From Myxococcus stipitatus (lineage in GTDB: Bacteria > Myxococcota > Myxococcia > Myxococcales > Myxococcaceae), in NCBI RefSeq assembly GCF_038561935.1, contig NZ_CP102771.1, positions 1-49,970 of the forward strand: DNA of 49,970 nt, given 5' to 3'. A program made the translations under genes and the position numbers. Of this stretch, positions 32,404 to 40,461 are shown in pieces (within the stretch, counting starts at the first letter, position 1; every line of letters starts with the position of its first letter). The notes under the pieces were generated by a model. It did no database searches. It was not told the origin of the DNA and worked only from the letters and a program-made list of their open reading frames with translations.

Positions 32404-33175
32404 GGCTGATAATCTCCTCCACGAGCGAACGATACTCTTCCGCTCCGCGGTTGTTGGGATTTGCCAGAAGAATGGGTCGCCCGACTCCAAAGGCATTTGC
32501 GACGGCCCGCGACTGGTGAATCATTGTGTCGAACATCTTTGCTCCAAACAGCTCTTTCATCTGCGACAGCAATTCCTTGGGGGTTGTGTCGCGCTCAACG
32601 AAGAAGGTCGGCAGCACGCCAAGGATGCTCAGTCGTGGCTGTAGCGTCGTCTTGAGTCCCTTCACGTAGTCGTGGAGCTTGAGAGTCTGCGGCACGGACC
32701 CGAGGTCCATTTTCACCGGAATCAAGATCTCCGGCGCTGCGATTACGACGTTCGCCATGATCGCCCCGAGGTGTGGGGGTGAGTCGACGAGAATGTAGTC
32801 GTAGTCATTCGGGATTCGCGAGAGCGACTCCGCGAGGCGCTTGTTGCCGGATGTTCCTGCTACGTAAAGCTCAGCCTCGAGAAAGGAAATCCTGTTCGTC
32901 GCCGGAAGGAAGTCGAGTCCCGGCAACATGCAGTTCTTGATTGGTGCGAACGTAGCACCCGACATGAAGTCGGCCGTCGTGTAGAGGCCGGTGTCGAGCT
33001 CTGCTTCCTCGGCCAAGCCGAGAGCCACGGTGGCACCCCCTGATGCATCCGCGTCGATGAGGAGAACCCTTGCGCCCTTCATCGCCAAGCCCACTGCCAC
33101 GTTGCTGGCCGACGTCGACTTCGCTACCCCGCCTCGGTTGTTGACGAAACTGATCTGCCGCGTCCTCTTCGCCAC
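32396..33175 (-). CDS. parA: ParA-family ATPase, 259 aa
   Basis: P-loop partition ATPase of the MinD/ParA group. The deviant Walker A reads NNRGGVAKST (12-21): the usual signature lysine before GG is R14 and the glycine before K19 is alanine. Walker-A' and B-like segments are LLIDADASGG and ILVDSPP. GTG 33175 follows AAGGGG. It lacks an extra N-terminal DNA-binding domain, so autoregulation must come from ParB or another protein at the operator 33275-33292. Overlaps parB. Confidence 0.88.
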   Translation of the reverse strand: MAKRTRQISFVNNRGGVAKSTSASNVAVGLAMKGARVLLIDADASGGATVALGLAEEAELDTGLYTTADFMSGATFAPIKNCMLPGLDFLPATNRISFLEAELYVAGTSGNKRLAESLSRIPNDYDYILVDSPPHLGAIMANVVIAAPEILIPVKMDLGSVPQTLKLHDYVKGLKTTLQPRLSILGVLPTFFVERDTTPKELLSQMKELFGAKMFDTMIHQSRAVANAFGVGRPILLANPNNRGAEEYRSLVEEIISRG

Positions 33176-33239
33176 ATGAGCCCCTTCCCCTCGAGAGCAC
33201 GCATTCGCTGGGCGTGTCCGCACTGGGGTGCTTCCGTGG

Positions 33240-33292
33240 CTTATACGAGCGGCCGACTCTAGGGGTCAAGCGCGGTTGCGTTAACACGCAAC
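33240..33292 (-). promoter_or_regulatory. parAB promoter with upstream operator
   Basis: On the minus strand TTGACC (33269-33264), 18 bases, TATAAG (33245-33240): a strong sigma-70 promoter. The palindrome GTTGCGTT-AA-CACGCAAC (33275-33292) lies directly upstream of the -35 box. A 58-base leader separates the promoter from the GTG start. Confidence 0.8.
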
Positions 33293-33401
33293 AACGTCGC
33301 TGACGAACGTGGGTCGGCATCGGCAGAAGAAGCGAGTGCGCCAAGCAAGTCCGCACAGGCTGCCTCACGTGCCGTTCCACGCGTCGAGGCTTCGACCGGG
33401 T

Positions 33402-33446
33402 CGGCACGGCACGGCGAGCGAGCATGCTCGCAAACAGGCCGTGCCG
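33402..33446 (-). terminator. cruciform-like terminator of the ardC operon
   Basis: 9-bp arms CGGCACGGC (33402-33410) / GCCGTGCCG (33438-33446) enclosing a perfect palindrome GCGAGCATGCTCGC (33418-33431). It lies 25 bases past the stop of 33471-34022, before the parA promoter. No T tract. Confidence 0.55.
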
Positions 33447-33470
33447 GAGGGCATCCGGGAGGGAGAGCGA

Positions 33471-34022
33471 CTAACGGCGAAGCAGGAGCGAAATCGCCGC
33501 AACGCGCTTCGCGCGCTCGTCGAGGTCGTCAGCAGCTCGGCTGTTTCCCTCGGCAGTCGCCTGGAGCGACTTGGAGAGCCGTGCGACGACATCGTCGAGG
33601 CGGAAGGCTTGGACGGCCTCTCGTGGCGCGGTGTCGTGGAGAGAAGCTGTCCACGTGCCGGGCATGCTTGGGTCGTCGGGCTGCCAGCTGCCCGCGTACT
33701 CGACGGCGACGAGCTCGCCGTCGGTGAGGCAGTAGAGGGCTTTGCCGAGGTAGGTGCCCGCGGCAGCTCTGCGAGGAGTGGCGTCGCCTGCCAGAAGGCA
33801 GCAACTGCGACTCTCGAAGGTGTTGGCTGAGGACACCTGGAGCCGTCCGCTGATGGCGGTGAGGGCAGGGCCCGCGAGCTCCTGGAGGAGAGTAGCGAGG
33901 AGGGCGGCTTCGGCCTGCTTCGCCTCGGTGTAGGCCGCCTGCTTCCGCGAGGCGGCGGCCGTGACGAGCTTCGCGACGCGCGAGACGGCGTCGCGCACTT
34001 CATCCGTTGAGGGGTGCGTCAT
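33471..34022 (-). CDS. hypothetical protein, 183 aa
   Basis: Helix-rich N terminus (EVRDAVSRVAKLVTAAASRK), a central strand region with FESRSCCLLAG, and an Arg/Ala-rich helical C terminus. No recognised domain. ATG 34022 overlaps the previous stop by 4 bases (ATGA). Last gene of the ArdC operon, followed by a large hairpin. Confidence 0.65.
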   Translation of the reverse strand: MTHPSTDEVRDAVSRVAKLVTAAASRKQAAYTEAKQAEAALLATLLQELAGPALTAISGRLQVSSANTFESRSCCLLAGDATPRRAAAGTYLGKALYCLTDGELVAVEYAGSWQPDDPSMPGTWTASLHDTAPREAVQAFRLDDVVARLSKSLQATAEGNSRAADDLDERAKRVAAISLLLRR

Positions 34023-34342
34023 GGTGTCTCCTTCTTTCCCTTCTCCTCGAGGAGGTCGTTCACGAGATTCGAAAGAAAGTCATGGGCCGTCTGGCCCGTC
34101 GCCTTGACGAGCTTCTCGAACGCGTTGAGCTTCGTCTTGGTCTCGAAGGAGATTCCATATTTCTGGAGGCGCGGGCGGGCGCCTGGCTCGCGCTTCCGGT
34201 GGGGCTTGAGGGGCTTGAGCTCCTGCCCCTTGAGCTCCTGGCGACGATGACTTCCGCAGAGGTCTCCTGAGACAGCGGGCATGTCGCAGCGGCGGGCCGG
34301 GTGGCGTCCCGGCCCGGCGCACTGAATTGGATTGTCCGTCAT
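34019..34342 (-). CDS. small protein with zinc-like motif and RHH-like C terminus, 107 aa
   Basis: The N terminus has CAGPGRHPARRC...CGSH, a possible zinc knuckle. A basic middle (KPHRKREPGARPR) leads to KYGISFETKTKLNAFEKLVK and a helix resembling the ribbon-helix-helix layout of plasmid regulators. The frame to 34381 was rejected because ATG 34342 has AGGA upstream. It could be a DNA-binding regulator of its operon. Confidence 0.55.
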   Translation of the reverse strand: MTDNPIQCAGPGRHPARRCDMPAVSGDLCGSHRRQELKGQELKPLKPHRKREPGARPRLQKYGISFETKTKLNAFEKLVKATGQTAHDFLSNLVNDLLEEKGKKETP

Positions 34343-34355
34343 ATGAGACGGAATC

Positions 34356-34955
34356 CTACGCGCCGGACTCCTTAATTGCAAGTTTTACCACGCAATCACG
34401 GAGAGCGGCGATGCGATTGCCGACACCAACGACGCGGTCAATCGGCGAGCGAATGGTCCACCTTGGCAGGAGGTGCCAATCGAGCTGGTAGTCCTCGCCT
34501 CCGAGGAAGAGGCATTCGACGGCGTGGGAGTGGAAGCGGTGGCGGAGGAGTGTTGTGCAACGTGTCCTCCAAGCAACCCGCTCTGGCTTGCGCATGTCCG
34601 CGAAGGAGTAGTCGTAGGGCTCGAGCACCTGGTGCGGCTCGACGATGTGATGGCGAGCGGAGAGAATGACGAGCTCGTCGGCGAAGGCGGCGGCGACGTC
34701 GAATGCGGCGCGAAAGAATGGGCCCGTGTAGAGGGTGTGTGCTCGAGAGGCCCTGGTGCGCTTGGACTTGGAGCAGGAAAGGAGCGCGAGGCGAACGGGG
34801 CGACCGAGCCGCGAGAGGCGGGCTGCGCGCGCCGTGCTCGCGGAAGGGAGCTCGAGGCTTCCATCCGAGAGGATGGTGTCGGAAACCTGGGCAGGGGCCC
34901 GGCAGCGGAAGCAGCGCGTGGGGCGCGCTGGCGAACAGCAGGGGAGGGACGACAT
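34356..34955 (-). CDS. DUF6884-like protein, 199 aa
   Basis: After a Cys-rich start (CC, CFRC) the protein shows the DUF6884 pattern: LALLSCSKSK (about 56-65), LYTGPFFRAA (75-84) and LVILSARHHIVEPHQVLEPY (95-114). The family is found on phages and plasmids without an established activity. It follows the ArdC-like gene by 44 bases with a hairpin between. ATG 34955 lacks a strong Shine-Dalgarno sequence. Confidence 0.65.
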   Translation of the reverse strand: MSSLPCCSPARPTRCFRCRAPAQVSDTILSDGSLELPSASTARAARLSRLGRPVRLALLSCSKSKRTRASRAHTLYTGPFFRAAFDVAAAFADELVILSARHHIVEPHQVLEPYDYSFADMRKPERVAWRTRCTTLLRHRFHSHAVECLFLGGEDYQLDWHLLPRWTIRSPIDRVVGVGNRIAALRDCVVKLAIKESGA

Positions 34956-34967
34956 GGCGGAAGAGGC

Positions 34968-34988
34968 GGGGAGCCACGAGGGCTCCCC
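34968..34988 (-). terminator. hairpin between the ardC-like and DUF6884-like genes
   Basis: 8-bp stem GGGGAGCC/GGCTCCCC with a 5-base loop. It may attenuate transcription or stabilise the upstream message. Confidence 0.45.
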
Positions 34989-34999
34989 GCGGAGTGGAC

Positions 35000-35950
35000 T
35001 CAGGCCGCGAGGTCGGCGAGCTGCTCGGCGGTGTCGGCCGGCATCAGCGCCGCGAGAATCGTCCGGGCTGCCTTGGTGATGCGGTCCCCTGTGCGCTCGA
35101 CGGCCTTGACGGGGTCGTCGGCGTGGGAGGCCCATCCAGCGACGTAGGGGAAACTATAGCTCCCGGTGTCGAGGTTGAGGGCATGGCAGACGAGGAAGGC
35201 GGTTGACTCTGCTTCAACCTCGCACTCAGCCCGTGCGTGGTGGTCGCCGGCGCCGTGCAAGAGCGCATGGGCGAGTTCGTGCACGAGGGTGCGGAAGATG
35301 GCCGGCCGAGCCCGCGGAGAGGACGGAGAGCCCGTCAGGACAACGATTTCGCGAGAGCTGGGCATGTACCAGCCATTCGCGGACTCCCCAGGCAGCGTCT
35401 CCCGGATGGTTATGGCGGCGACAGGAGCTCCGGGAAGAGCGAGTGCGATGGAGCGAAGCGTCTCCACGGCTTGGGGGAATGCTTCGTCGCCGCTGACGTC
35501 GGGGGCAGGGGGGATTGCGAGCTCGAGCCCGTCGGTCTGCGACAGGGCGAAGACAGCGAGGGCGCGAAAGCCGGTGATGCGGGGGGCGTCCCCGGTGTCG
35601 TCGCTGGTCTCTTCCTCGGCCGAGGAGGAACGACGAGCGAAGGAAGGCTGTCGGATGAGCAGGGCCTTCTCGCCCCTCTTGACGCTCCTGCCGAGCTCCT
35701 TCCAGCCCTGGAAGGTTGCGGCGTAAGAGCATCCCGGATTCTGCCGGAGAAGCAGGACCTGGTTGCTGAAGGAATAGCGGGAGATGGAGAGCGGGCCGAA
35801 GTGGGCCAGTTGCCGGAGCAGGTTCGCCCAGTCCTCGCCAGTGACGAGGGCCTTGATGCCCTCGGTGAGCGCCGCGCGGGCCGCGTCCAGTTTCGACTCG
35901 CGCTCAGCAGCCCAGGCTTCACGGTCAAACGTCTTCGAGTGCTTCTTCAT
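35000..35950 (-). CDS. ardC: ArdC-like antirestriction protein, 316 aa
   Basis: The N-terminal ArdC-type ssDNA-binding domain (about 10-110; FGPLSISRYSFSNQVLLLRQ and FQGWKELGRSVKRGEKALLI) is followed by a zinc-metalloprotease-like domain with HELAH at 224-228 and a probable third ligand in ECEVEAES (242-249). ArdC proteins protect incoming plasmid DNA from restriction in the recipient. The start ATG 35950 follows the R1 leader, with no clear Shine-Dalgarno sequence. First gene of a four-gene operon ending at 33471. Confidence 0.82.
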   Translation of the reverse strand: MKKHSKTFDREAWAAERESKLDAARAALTEGIKALVTGEDWANLLRQLAHFGPLSISRYSFSNQVLLLRQNPGCSYAATFQGWKELGRSVKRGEKALLIRQPSFARRSSSAEEETSDDTGDAPRITGFRALAVFALSQTDGLELAIPPAPDVSGDEAFPQAVETLRSIALALPGAPVAAITIRETLPGESANGWYMPSSREIVVLTGSPSSPRARPAIFRTLVHELAHALLHGAGDHHARAECEVEAESTAFLVCHALNLDTGSYSFPYVAGWASHADDPVKAVERTGDRITKAARTILAALMPADTAEQLADLAA

Positions 35951-35964
35951 GTTGTCGGGTCGTT

Positions 35965-36363
35965 GCCAGCTCAGCGCTGGCGGTGTCCGTCGGAGTCAGC
36001 CCCCTGCGGAGTCGGTGCCATTGGCACCGGCGGAGTAGGTTTTACGCCGACCAACGCTCACTTGCAAGCCTAAAGATGCAAATTCACTCAAAGAAGCACA
36101 GCGTTTCGGACGGGCTTTGCAGTCGCGGGGAGTGGCCAGAAGGGCACTCCTCCGGAGGAGGAGTGGACGGTGGCTCGAGGCCGGACCGTGCTCGACGCGG
36201 TCAAGGGCGCTCGCAGAGCGCCGCGGAGCGGGCCGGAGGCCCCTTGACGGTGGCGAGCCGTGTCTGGCCCGTCGTGCGTCGTCGTGGGGCTTCTAACGGG
36301 GTCTGGGGGACGTCTCCCCCAGTGGTGGGCGCGGGAGGCGAGCCTCCCGCATTGCAGGAGAGG
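35965..36363 (-). promoter_or_regulatory. R1: repeated promoter/leader block before ardC
   Basis: Minus-strand -35 TTGCAA (36067-36062), 17 bases, -10 TAAAAC (36044-36039). A 10-bp-arm hairpin (36011-36031, one mismatch) sits at the predicted 5' end and GCCAGC/GCTGGC (35965-35981) lies before the ATG. Upstream, GTCAAGGG (36200-36207) pairs with CCCTTGAC (36241-36248) around two hairpins, like a cloverleaf. Nearly identical to R2 and R3. Confidence 0.75.
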
Positions 36364-36875
36364 AGGCGCCCAGGGCCACTGGACGGTGACTGGTGGAGCA
36401 GCACGTGGTGCTGCGCGAGGAGTGCTGGCGTGCCGATGGACACGCCCGACACGAGGAAGCGGCCTTGCCAGGGTGGCGAGCTGCTCGAGCTCGCGGGCGA
36501 CCTACGCTTCGCGAGGGAAGCCCGGCACCGCCCTGGCACAGGCCCCACCCGGACACCGCCTCTGGCTCTGGGGGCCTTTCAATCCCGGCCTTGGACGGGC
36601 CAGGGGGCGGGGGGAAGGATTCCCCGCGGCGAGGGCCTGGGAGCGCGGCTCCCGTTGAACCTGGAGGCGCCCAGGGCCACTGGACGGTGACTGGTGGAGC
36701 AGCACCAGGTGCTGCGCGAGGAGTGCTGGCGTGCCGATGGACACGCCCGACACGACGAAGCGGCCTTGCCGGGGTGGCGAGCTGCTCGAGCTCGCGGGCG
36801 ACCTACGCTTCGCGAGGGAAGCCCGGCACCGCACTGGCACAGGCCCCACCCGGACACCGCCTGGCTCTGGGGGCC
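36363..36875. repeat. S-repeat array 1 (two copies) with T hairpins
   Basis: Two ~210-bp S copies (36363-36576 and 36663-36875), offset exactly 300 bp, separated by a T segment (36577-36662) of three hairpins. Each S has a 7-bp stem GCAGCAC/GTGCTGC whose 3-base loop differs between copies. Part of a seven-copy family. Confidence 0.85.
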
Positions 36876-36956
36876 TTCCACTACGGAGCCTCCTCGATTT
36901 GGAAGGAGGCGGAGGGGAGTGATTCTGCCGTGAAGCCGTTTGCAGCATCGCTTGGC

Positions 36957-37688
36957 TCAGGCGTCAAAGCGATAAAGTGACAAGTCGGCTTGTGAATAAG
37001 CTGTCCCGGACGTGCGGAGCTCGGACAGGCGGTAGTCGCCAGTGAGGCCCAGTTCTGCGATGTGCTCGGACACCACAATCAGCGTTGGGGCGTTGGCAAT
37101 CCGGAATATGTCCAGCTCCGGGAGTTGCTCCGGGTCCAGCCAGTAATCCCCGGGGAGGCGCCAGTCCTCCCGCCCGCAGACACGACACGCTGGCGGAGTT
37201 GGGCCGATGCAGTCGACGGCCAATCCACCCGCGAGCGATAGGTGGAGCTCGGCCACCGGCGCTTGGCGCCCGTGCAGGACCGGCCACACGGGCGTGATGC
37301 CACGCAGGCCCTCGAGCAGCGCGAGGGCATCGGGGCGGGCCCAGGCCGTCCACGGGTCAGTCAGCGTGAGCTGGCCCCACTCGCCGCGTGCGCGCCCGAC
37401 CAGGGGGCCGAACGATGTGCCTGGTGGTAGTTGCGTCCCTGGTGGGCAGCGGGTCCGGACCAGCTCCGCGAGCCGGGCGTAGTCGGCGTAGGGCGCTGCG
37501 CGCGCGTCCTCGAGCTCGTGGGCTGCCTCCAGGCCGGTCAAGTCGACGGCCGGATAGTCGACGCTTCCCGCCCATGTCTCGTGGCACCCCGGGCAATCCT
37601 CGACCCCTGGGAGAGACCATTGACGTGCCCCCTCGATGGTGCCGGTCCAAGTCGCGGTGTCGCTCGGCTGGATCTCGTAGTAGCGCAT
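36957..37688 (-). CDS. SitI6-like double-CXXCG immunity protein, 243 aa
   Basis: The two CxxC pairs (C32/C35 in DCPGCHETW and C168/C171 in CRVCGRED), about 135 residues apart, and the overall length match the myxobacterial double-CXXCG (SitI6-type) family. Members neutralise the matching SitA lipoprotein toxin encoded directly upstream (37701-38378, 12-base gap). It contains no signal peptide, so it would act inside the cell. Kin-protecting immunity would follow the plasmid. Confidence 0.75.
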   Translation of the reverse strand: MRYYEIQPSDTATWTGTIEGARQWSLPGVEDCPGCHETWAGSVDYPAVDLTGLEAAHELEDARAAPYADYARLAELVRTRCPPGTQLPPGTSFGPLVGRARGEWGQLTLTDPWTAWARPDALALLEGLRGITPVWPVLHGRQAPVAELHLSLAGGLAVDCIGPTPPACRVCGREDWRLPGDYWLDPEQLPELDIFRIANAPTLIVVSEHIAELGLTGDYRLSELRTSGTAYSQADLSLYRFDA

Positions 37689-37700
37689 CGGAGTCCTCAG

Positions 37701-38378
37701 TCACGGGGCGTCGGCTGACGCATGGGGTGGGAGCGGGGGCAGGTCGAACTGCTGCCAGTAGGTCATGGGGATGCCCCACATCTTGTATTTGGCCATGAGG
37801 TAGCTCGCGTGGTCGTAGTGGGCCTGTCGCGTGGCCTGCCCCTTGGTCCGGCGCCGAAACTCTAGCCACTCGGTATTCCACGGCCCGCCGCCGGCGAGTT
37901 TGTGCAGCTCCTGATGTGCCGCTGCATCCATAAGCAGCGTCCACTCGTGGACGTTGATGCCGCGCCCCCGAAAGTAGTCCGCAAACGCCTGCGGGAAAAT
38001 GTGGTGGCGCTCCTTGGGTCTCCGGCGCCACTCGCGATATCTGCGCTCGGCCTCTTCCTCGCTCGGTAGCGGCTCGCGGCGATACCAGTGGATTTCAAAT
38101 GAGGGCTCGGGCGTGGGGTGCCACTGATACCCGCTACCCCAATTTCGCTGGGGTGCGTTGGTTGATGGTTGGCGCACGGCCGCCGGTGCTCCGCGCGCGA
38201 GCTGGACGCTGCGGAGGTCGCGCAGGCGGTATAGGCCGCACTCGGTTGCGGTGCAGGCTGGGACAAGGTCATTGGTAGTTGGCGTGGCGTGTGGCGAGCT
38301 GGCATCGCTCGGGTACTCGGCTGCGGTGGTTGCGCACGACACACACGCCAGTACGGCTACTAACAGCGCTGCTCTCAT
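37701..38378 (-). CDS. SitA6-like polymorphic lipoprotein toxin, 225 aa
   Basis: Lipoprotein signal with VLAC (Cys12 most likely), then a disordered N-terminal region and a C-terminal nuclease-like domain with ERHHIFPQ (about 123-129) and HEWTLLMDAAAHQELHK (about 144-160). Those His-rich motifs match the SitA6 group, whose toxins pass between Myxococcus cells by outer membrane exchange. GGGGGGAC precedes ATG 38378; the frame open to 38876 is not supported. Adjacent immunity gene downstream. Confidence 0.75.
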   Translation of the reverse strand: MRAALLVAVLACVSCATTAAEYPSDASSPHATPTTNDLVPACTATECGLYRLRDLRSVQLARGAPAAVRQPSTNAPQRNWGSGYQWHPTPEPSFEIHWYRREPLPSEEEAERRYREWRRRPKERHHIFPQAFADYFRGRGINVHEWTLLMDAAAHQELHKLAGGGPWNTEWLEFRRRTKGQATRQAHYDHASYLMAKYKMWGIPMTYWQQFDLPPLPPHASADAP

Positions 38379-38434
38379 GGGTCCCCCCCGGGATGGGGGC
38401 ATTGTACTCCCAGCGGTATGTGCAGTTGCTCGTC

Positions 38435-39187
38435 TCACGCCTTGGACGGCGGAAGTGGTTCTCCGGTGAGGACCGCGCCAAGAGTCCAGGTCCAGATGGA
38501 GCGCCAGTCGACGGCAGGAACGGCGTGTGCCGCATGTGCCGCTACAGCCTTGTCGAGAGGCCCCGGAGGGAGCTGCATGGTGAGCACGTTGACGACCCTG
38601 CCGTCGTTGGTTGGCGCCTCGACGTAGATGCGCCAGAGGCGGAGGGGTGACGTCTCCTCGACGATGAGGACGCCAGCGATGGGCCACCGGTGGCCCTCGG
38701 GGTCGGAGAGGAGGAGTCCTGCTTCGGCAGGCACGTCCAGGTGGAGGGCTGGGGGGTGCAGCCGGAGGTCCGCCACGGCGTAGCCGTGGAGTTCTGTTGT
38801 GCTGAGGGTGGCGGCGATGTGAGGCGGGATGCTGCGGCTGTGGCGGCCGGTGGCTTCCCAGCGGAGGCGGAGCCACAAGAGGGTGGCCTCTTGCCTGACG
38901 AGGGCCTCGAGGTTCCCGGGGAGGAACTTGGAGGCGATGTAGAGAGCCTCTTGATAGGGCTCTGCTTCGAGGGCGTCAGCGAGCCCGCGGTGGGGCCTTG
39001 CACGGCAAGCATCCTCGATAGCGCAGAGTGGGAAGGCGAGGAGGAGTTCGGCGGCCTCGCGCTCGCCGACCTTGCGGCTGGTGAGGTGCTTGTCGAGGGC
39101 GGAGAAGGCTTCCACCGGGCCGCCGTGGGCCCAGTAGTGGCGGGCCCGGGCGGGAATGACGGGGGGGGCGGTGAGGAGGTGAATCAT
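38435..39187 (-). CDS. hypothetical protein, 250 aa
   Basis: The N-terminal half is helical with basic patches; the C-terminal half is strand-rich (ALHLDVPAEAGLLLSDPEGH, PLRLWRIYVEA). The second half faintly resembles AcrVA2-type anti-CRISPR homologues, but I can show no diagnostic motif, so this is only a lead. It overlaps 39184-40074 (ATGA) and ends the R2 operon, just before the Sit-like pair. Confidence 0.6.
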   Translation of the reverse strand: MIHLLTAPPVIPARARHYWAHGGPVEAFSALDKHLTSRKVGEREAAELLLAFPLCAIEDACRARPHRGLADALEAEPYQEALYIASKFLPGNLEALVRQEATLLWLRLRWEATGRHSRSIPPHIAATLSTTELHGYAVADLRLHPPALHLDVPAEAGLLLSDPEGHRWPIAGVLIVEETSPLRLWRIYVEAPTNDGRVVNVLTMQLPPGPLDKAVAAHAAHAVPAVDWRSIWTWTLGAVLTGEPLPPSKA

Positions 39188-40074
39188 GATGGTGTCTCCG
39201 AGTCGAGGGCGAGGAGAACCGTCGGCATTTCGTCGGCGGAGAGGCCGAGGGCTTGGACCTTCTCGGGAGTGGGAGGCCAGACGTTGTCGAAGAGCGACCT
39301 CTCGCCCGGCTTGTCCCCCTGCTGTGGGCGCCGGTCAATCCAGTAGGTGGCGCTCGTCTGCCGCTTGAGGACGTCGGTCACGAGGGCGGCGATAGAGGCG
39401 AAGCTGTCAGTCGCGGTGTGCAGCGTCGCGGCGTCCTTGAGCTTAGGAGCGGCTCGCGCGAGGACGAGCCGGAAGAAGCCCTGCACATCGGCAGCCCTGA
39501 TTCGCAGGGCCCACAGGCACTGCTGTGGGGAGCCGGTGAGCGGTGGGGCAAGGAGGCGGGTGACTTCGAGATTGAGGCCGTCGGCGCAGACCGAGCAGCG
39601 GCCCTCCTCGAGCTGGTCCGCGAGGACCTGCTCGGCCTGGCTCTGGCGCTCGCGAGCTGTGGCGCGAGCGGCTGAGACCCCGAACTGGGCTTCAAGTGCG
39701 CGGAGCGTTTCGGGCGCGGAGTGCTCGATGTCGTTGCCAAGGATTTGAACGGCGAGGGCGGCACCAGGTGCCGACTGCTGGACCTGGAAGTAGGTCCGGT
39801 GTTGCTTGGTCGCGCGGAACTGAGAGGAGGCGCAATAAAACCCCTCGGTATTGATGAGGGCTGTCGCTGAGCCGTTTCCAGCCCGGTTGACGGCGGAGCG
39901 GTCGAGCGGGAGGAAGGCGTAGTCGAAGGAGGTGGCGTTGGGGGTCATGCGCGCGACCCACCCAGGGCCCGCCTTGCGGCCAGGAGGTGCGGGTTTGACC
40001 TCGACGCGGACCAAGAGGATGTCGGGCGTCTCGTCTTCGTTGAGGGAGACTGTGCGAACGGTGTCCAGGTACAT
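39184..40074 (-). CDS. hypothetical protein with one CxxC pair, 296 aa
   Basis: N-terminal strand-rich domain (SLNEDETPDILLVRVEVKPA), a middle helical region with CSVC (about 160-163), and a charged C terminus. No family recognised. ATG 40074 has GAGGA upstream; the frame to 40413 overlaps the next gene. Confidence 0.6.
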   Translation of the reverse strand: MYLDTVRTVSLNEDETPDILLVRVEVKPAPPGRKAGPGWVARMTPNATSFDYAFLPLDRSAVNRAGNGSATALINTEGFYCASSQFRATKQHRTYFQVQQSAPGAALAVQILGNDIEHSAPETLRALEAQFGVSAARATARERQSQAEQVLADQLEEGRCSVCADGLNLEVTRLLAPPLTGSPQQCLWALRIRAADVQGFFRLVLARAAPKLKDAATLHTATDSFASIAALVTDVLKRQTSATYWIDRRPQQGDKPGERSLFDNVWPPTPEKVQALGLSADEMPTVLLALDSETPS

Positions 40075-40114
40075 GGATGTCCTCTGGGGAGAAAATACAG
40101 CGGCGGGGAGAGGT

Positions 40115-40405
40115 TTAAGGAAGGGCGGGAGGCTGCTCGGTGGTGAGGAGAGCGAGTAGGGCGAGGCGGCAGATGTGGTCTCGCGCGAGAGCGCGCTGAT
40201 GGCGTTGCTGGCATGAGGTGGAGCAGTAGCCACTGAGAAGCGCTTTGGCGGTTTCGAGGGCCAAGAGGGCGCGCTGGTAGGCTTTGAAGTACTTCTCAAG
40301 CCGCGCGTCGGCCTCCATGCGGTGGTGGACACTTTGAAGGGTGTCGAGCGCGTCGAGGGGAGAACCGCAGTTCTGGCAGGGAGTGTCGGCGCGTGGCGTG
40401 GGCAT
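40115..40405 (-). CDS. small zinc-ribbon protein, 96 aa
   Basis: Two cysteine pairs, CQNC (10-13) and CSTSC (61-65), flank a helical middle. This is a simple treble-clef or ribbon layout seen in small plasmid and phage proteins. Between the ParB-like gene and 39184-40074. Function unknown. Confidence 0.6.
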   Translation of the reverse strand: MPTPRADTPCQNCGSPLDALDTLQSVHHRMEADARLEKYFKAYQRALLALETAKALLSGYCSTSCQQRHQRALARDHICRLALLALLTTEQPPALP

Positions 40406-40461
40406 GGAGGCATCCGGGCGGGCCCGAGGGCAGGTGATGCCCTCGGGCGCGGGGGGCGAGT

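Noticed and set aside
36393..36980. Plus-strand frames across the S repeats (for example MDTPDTTKRPCQGGELLE)
   Set aside because: Protein-like look in places, but copy differences are mostly nonsynonymous, edges shift frame and no Shine-Dalgarno sequence is seen.
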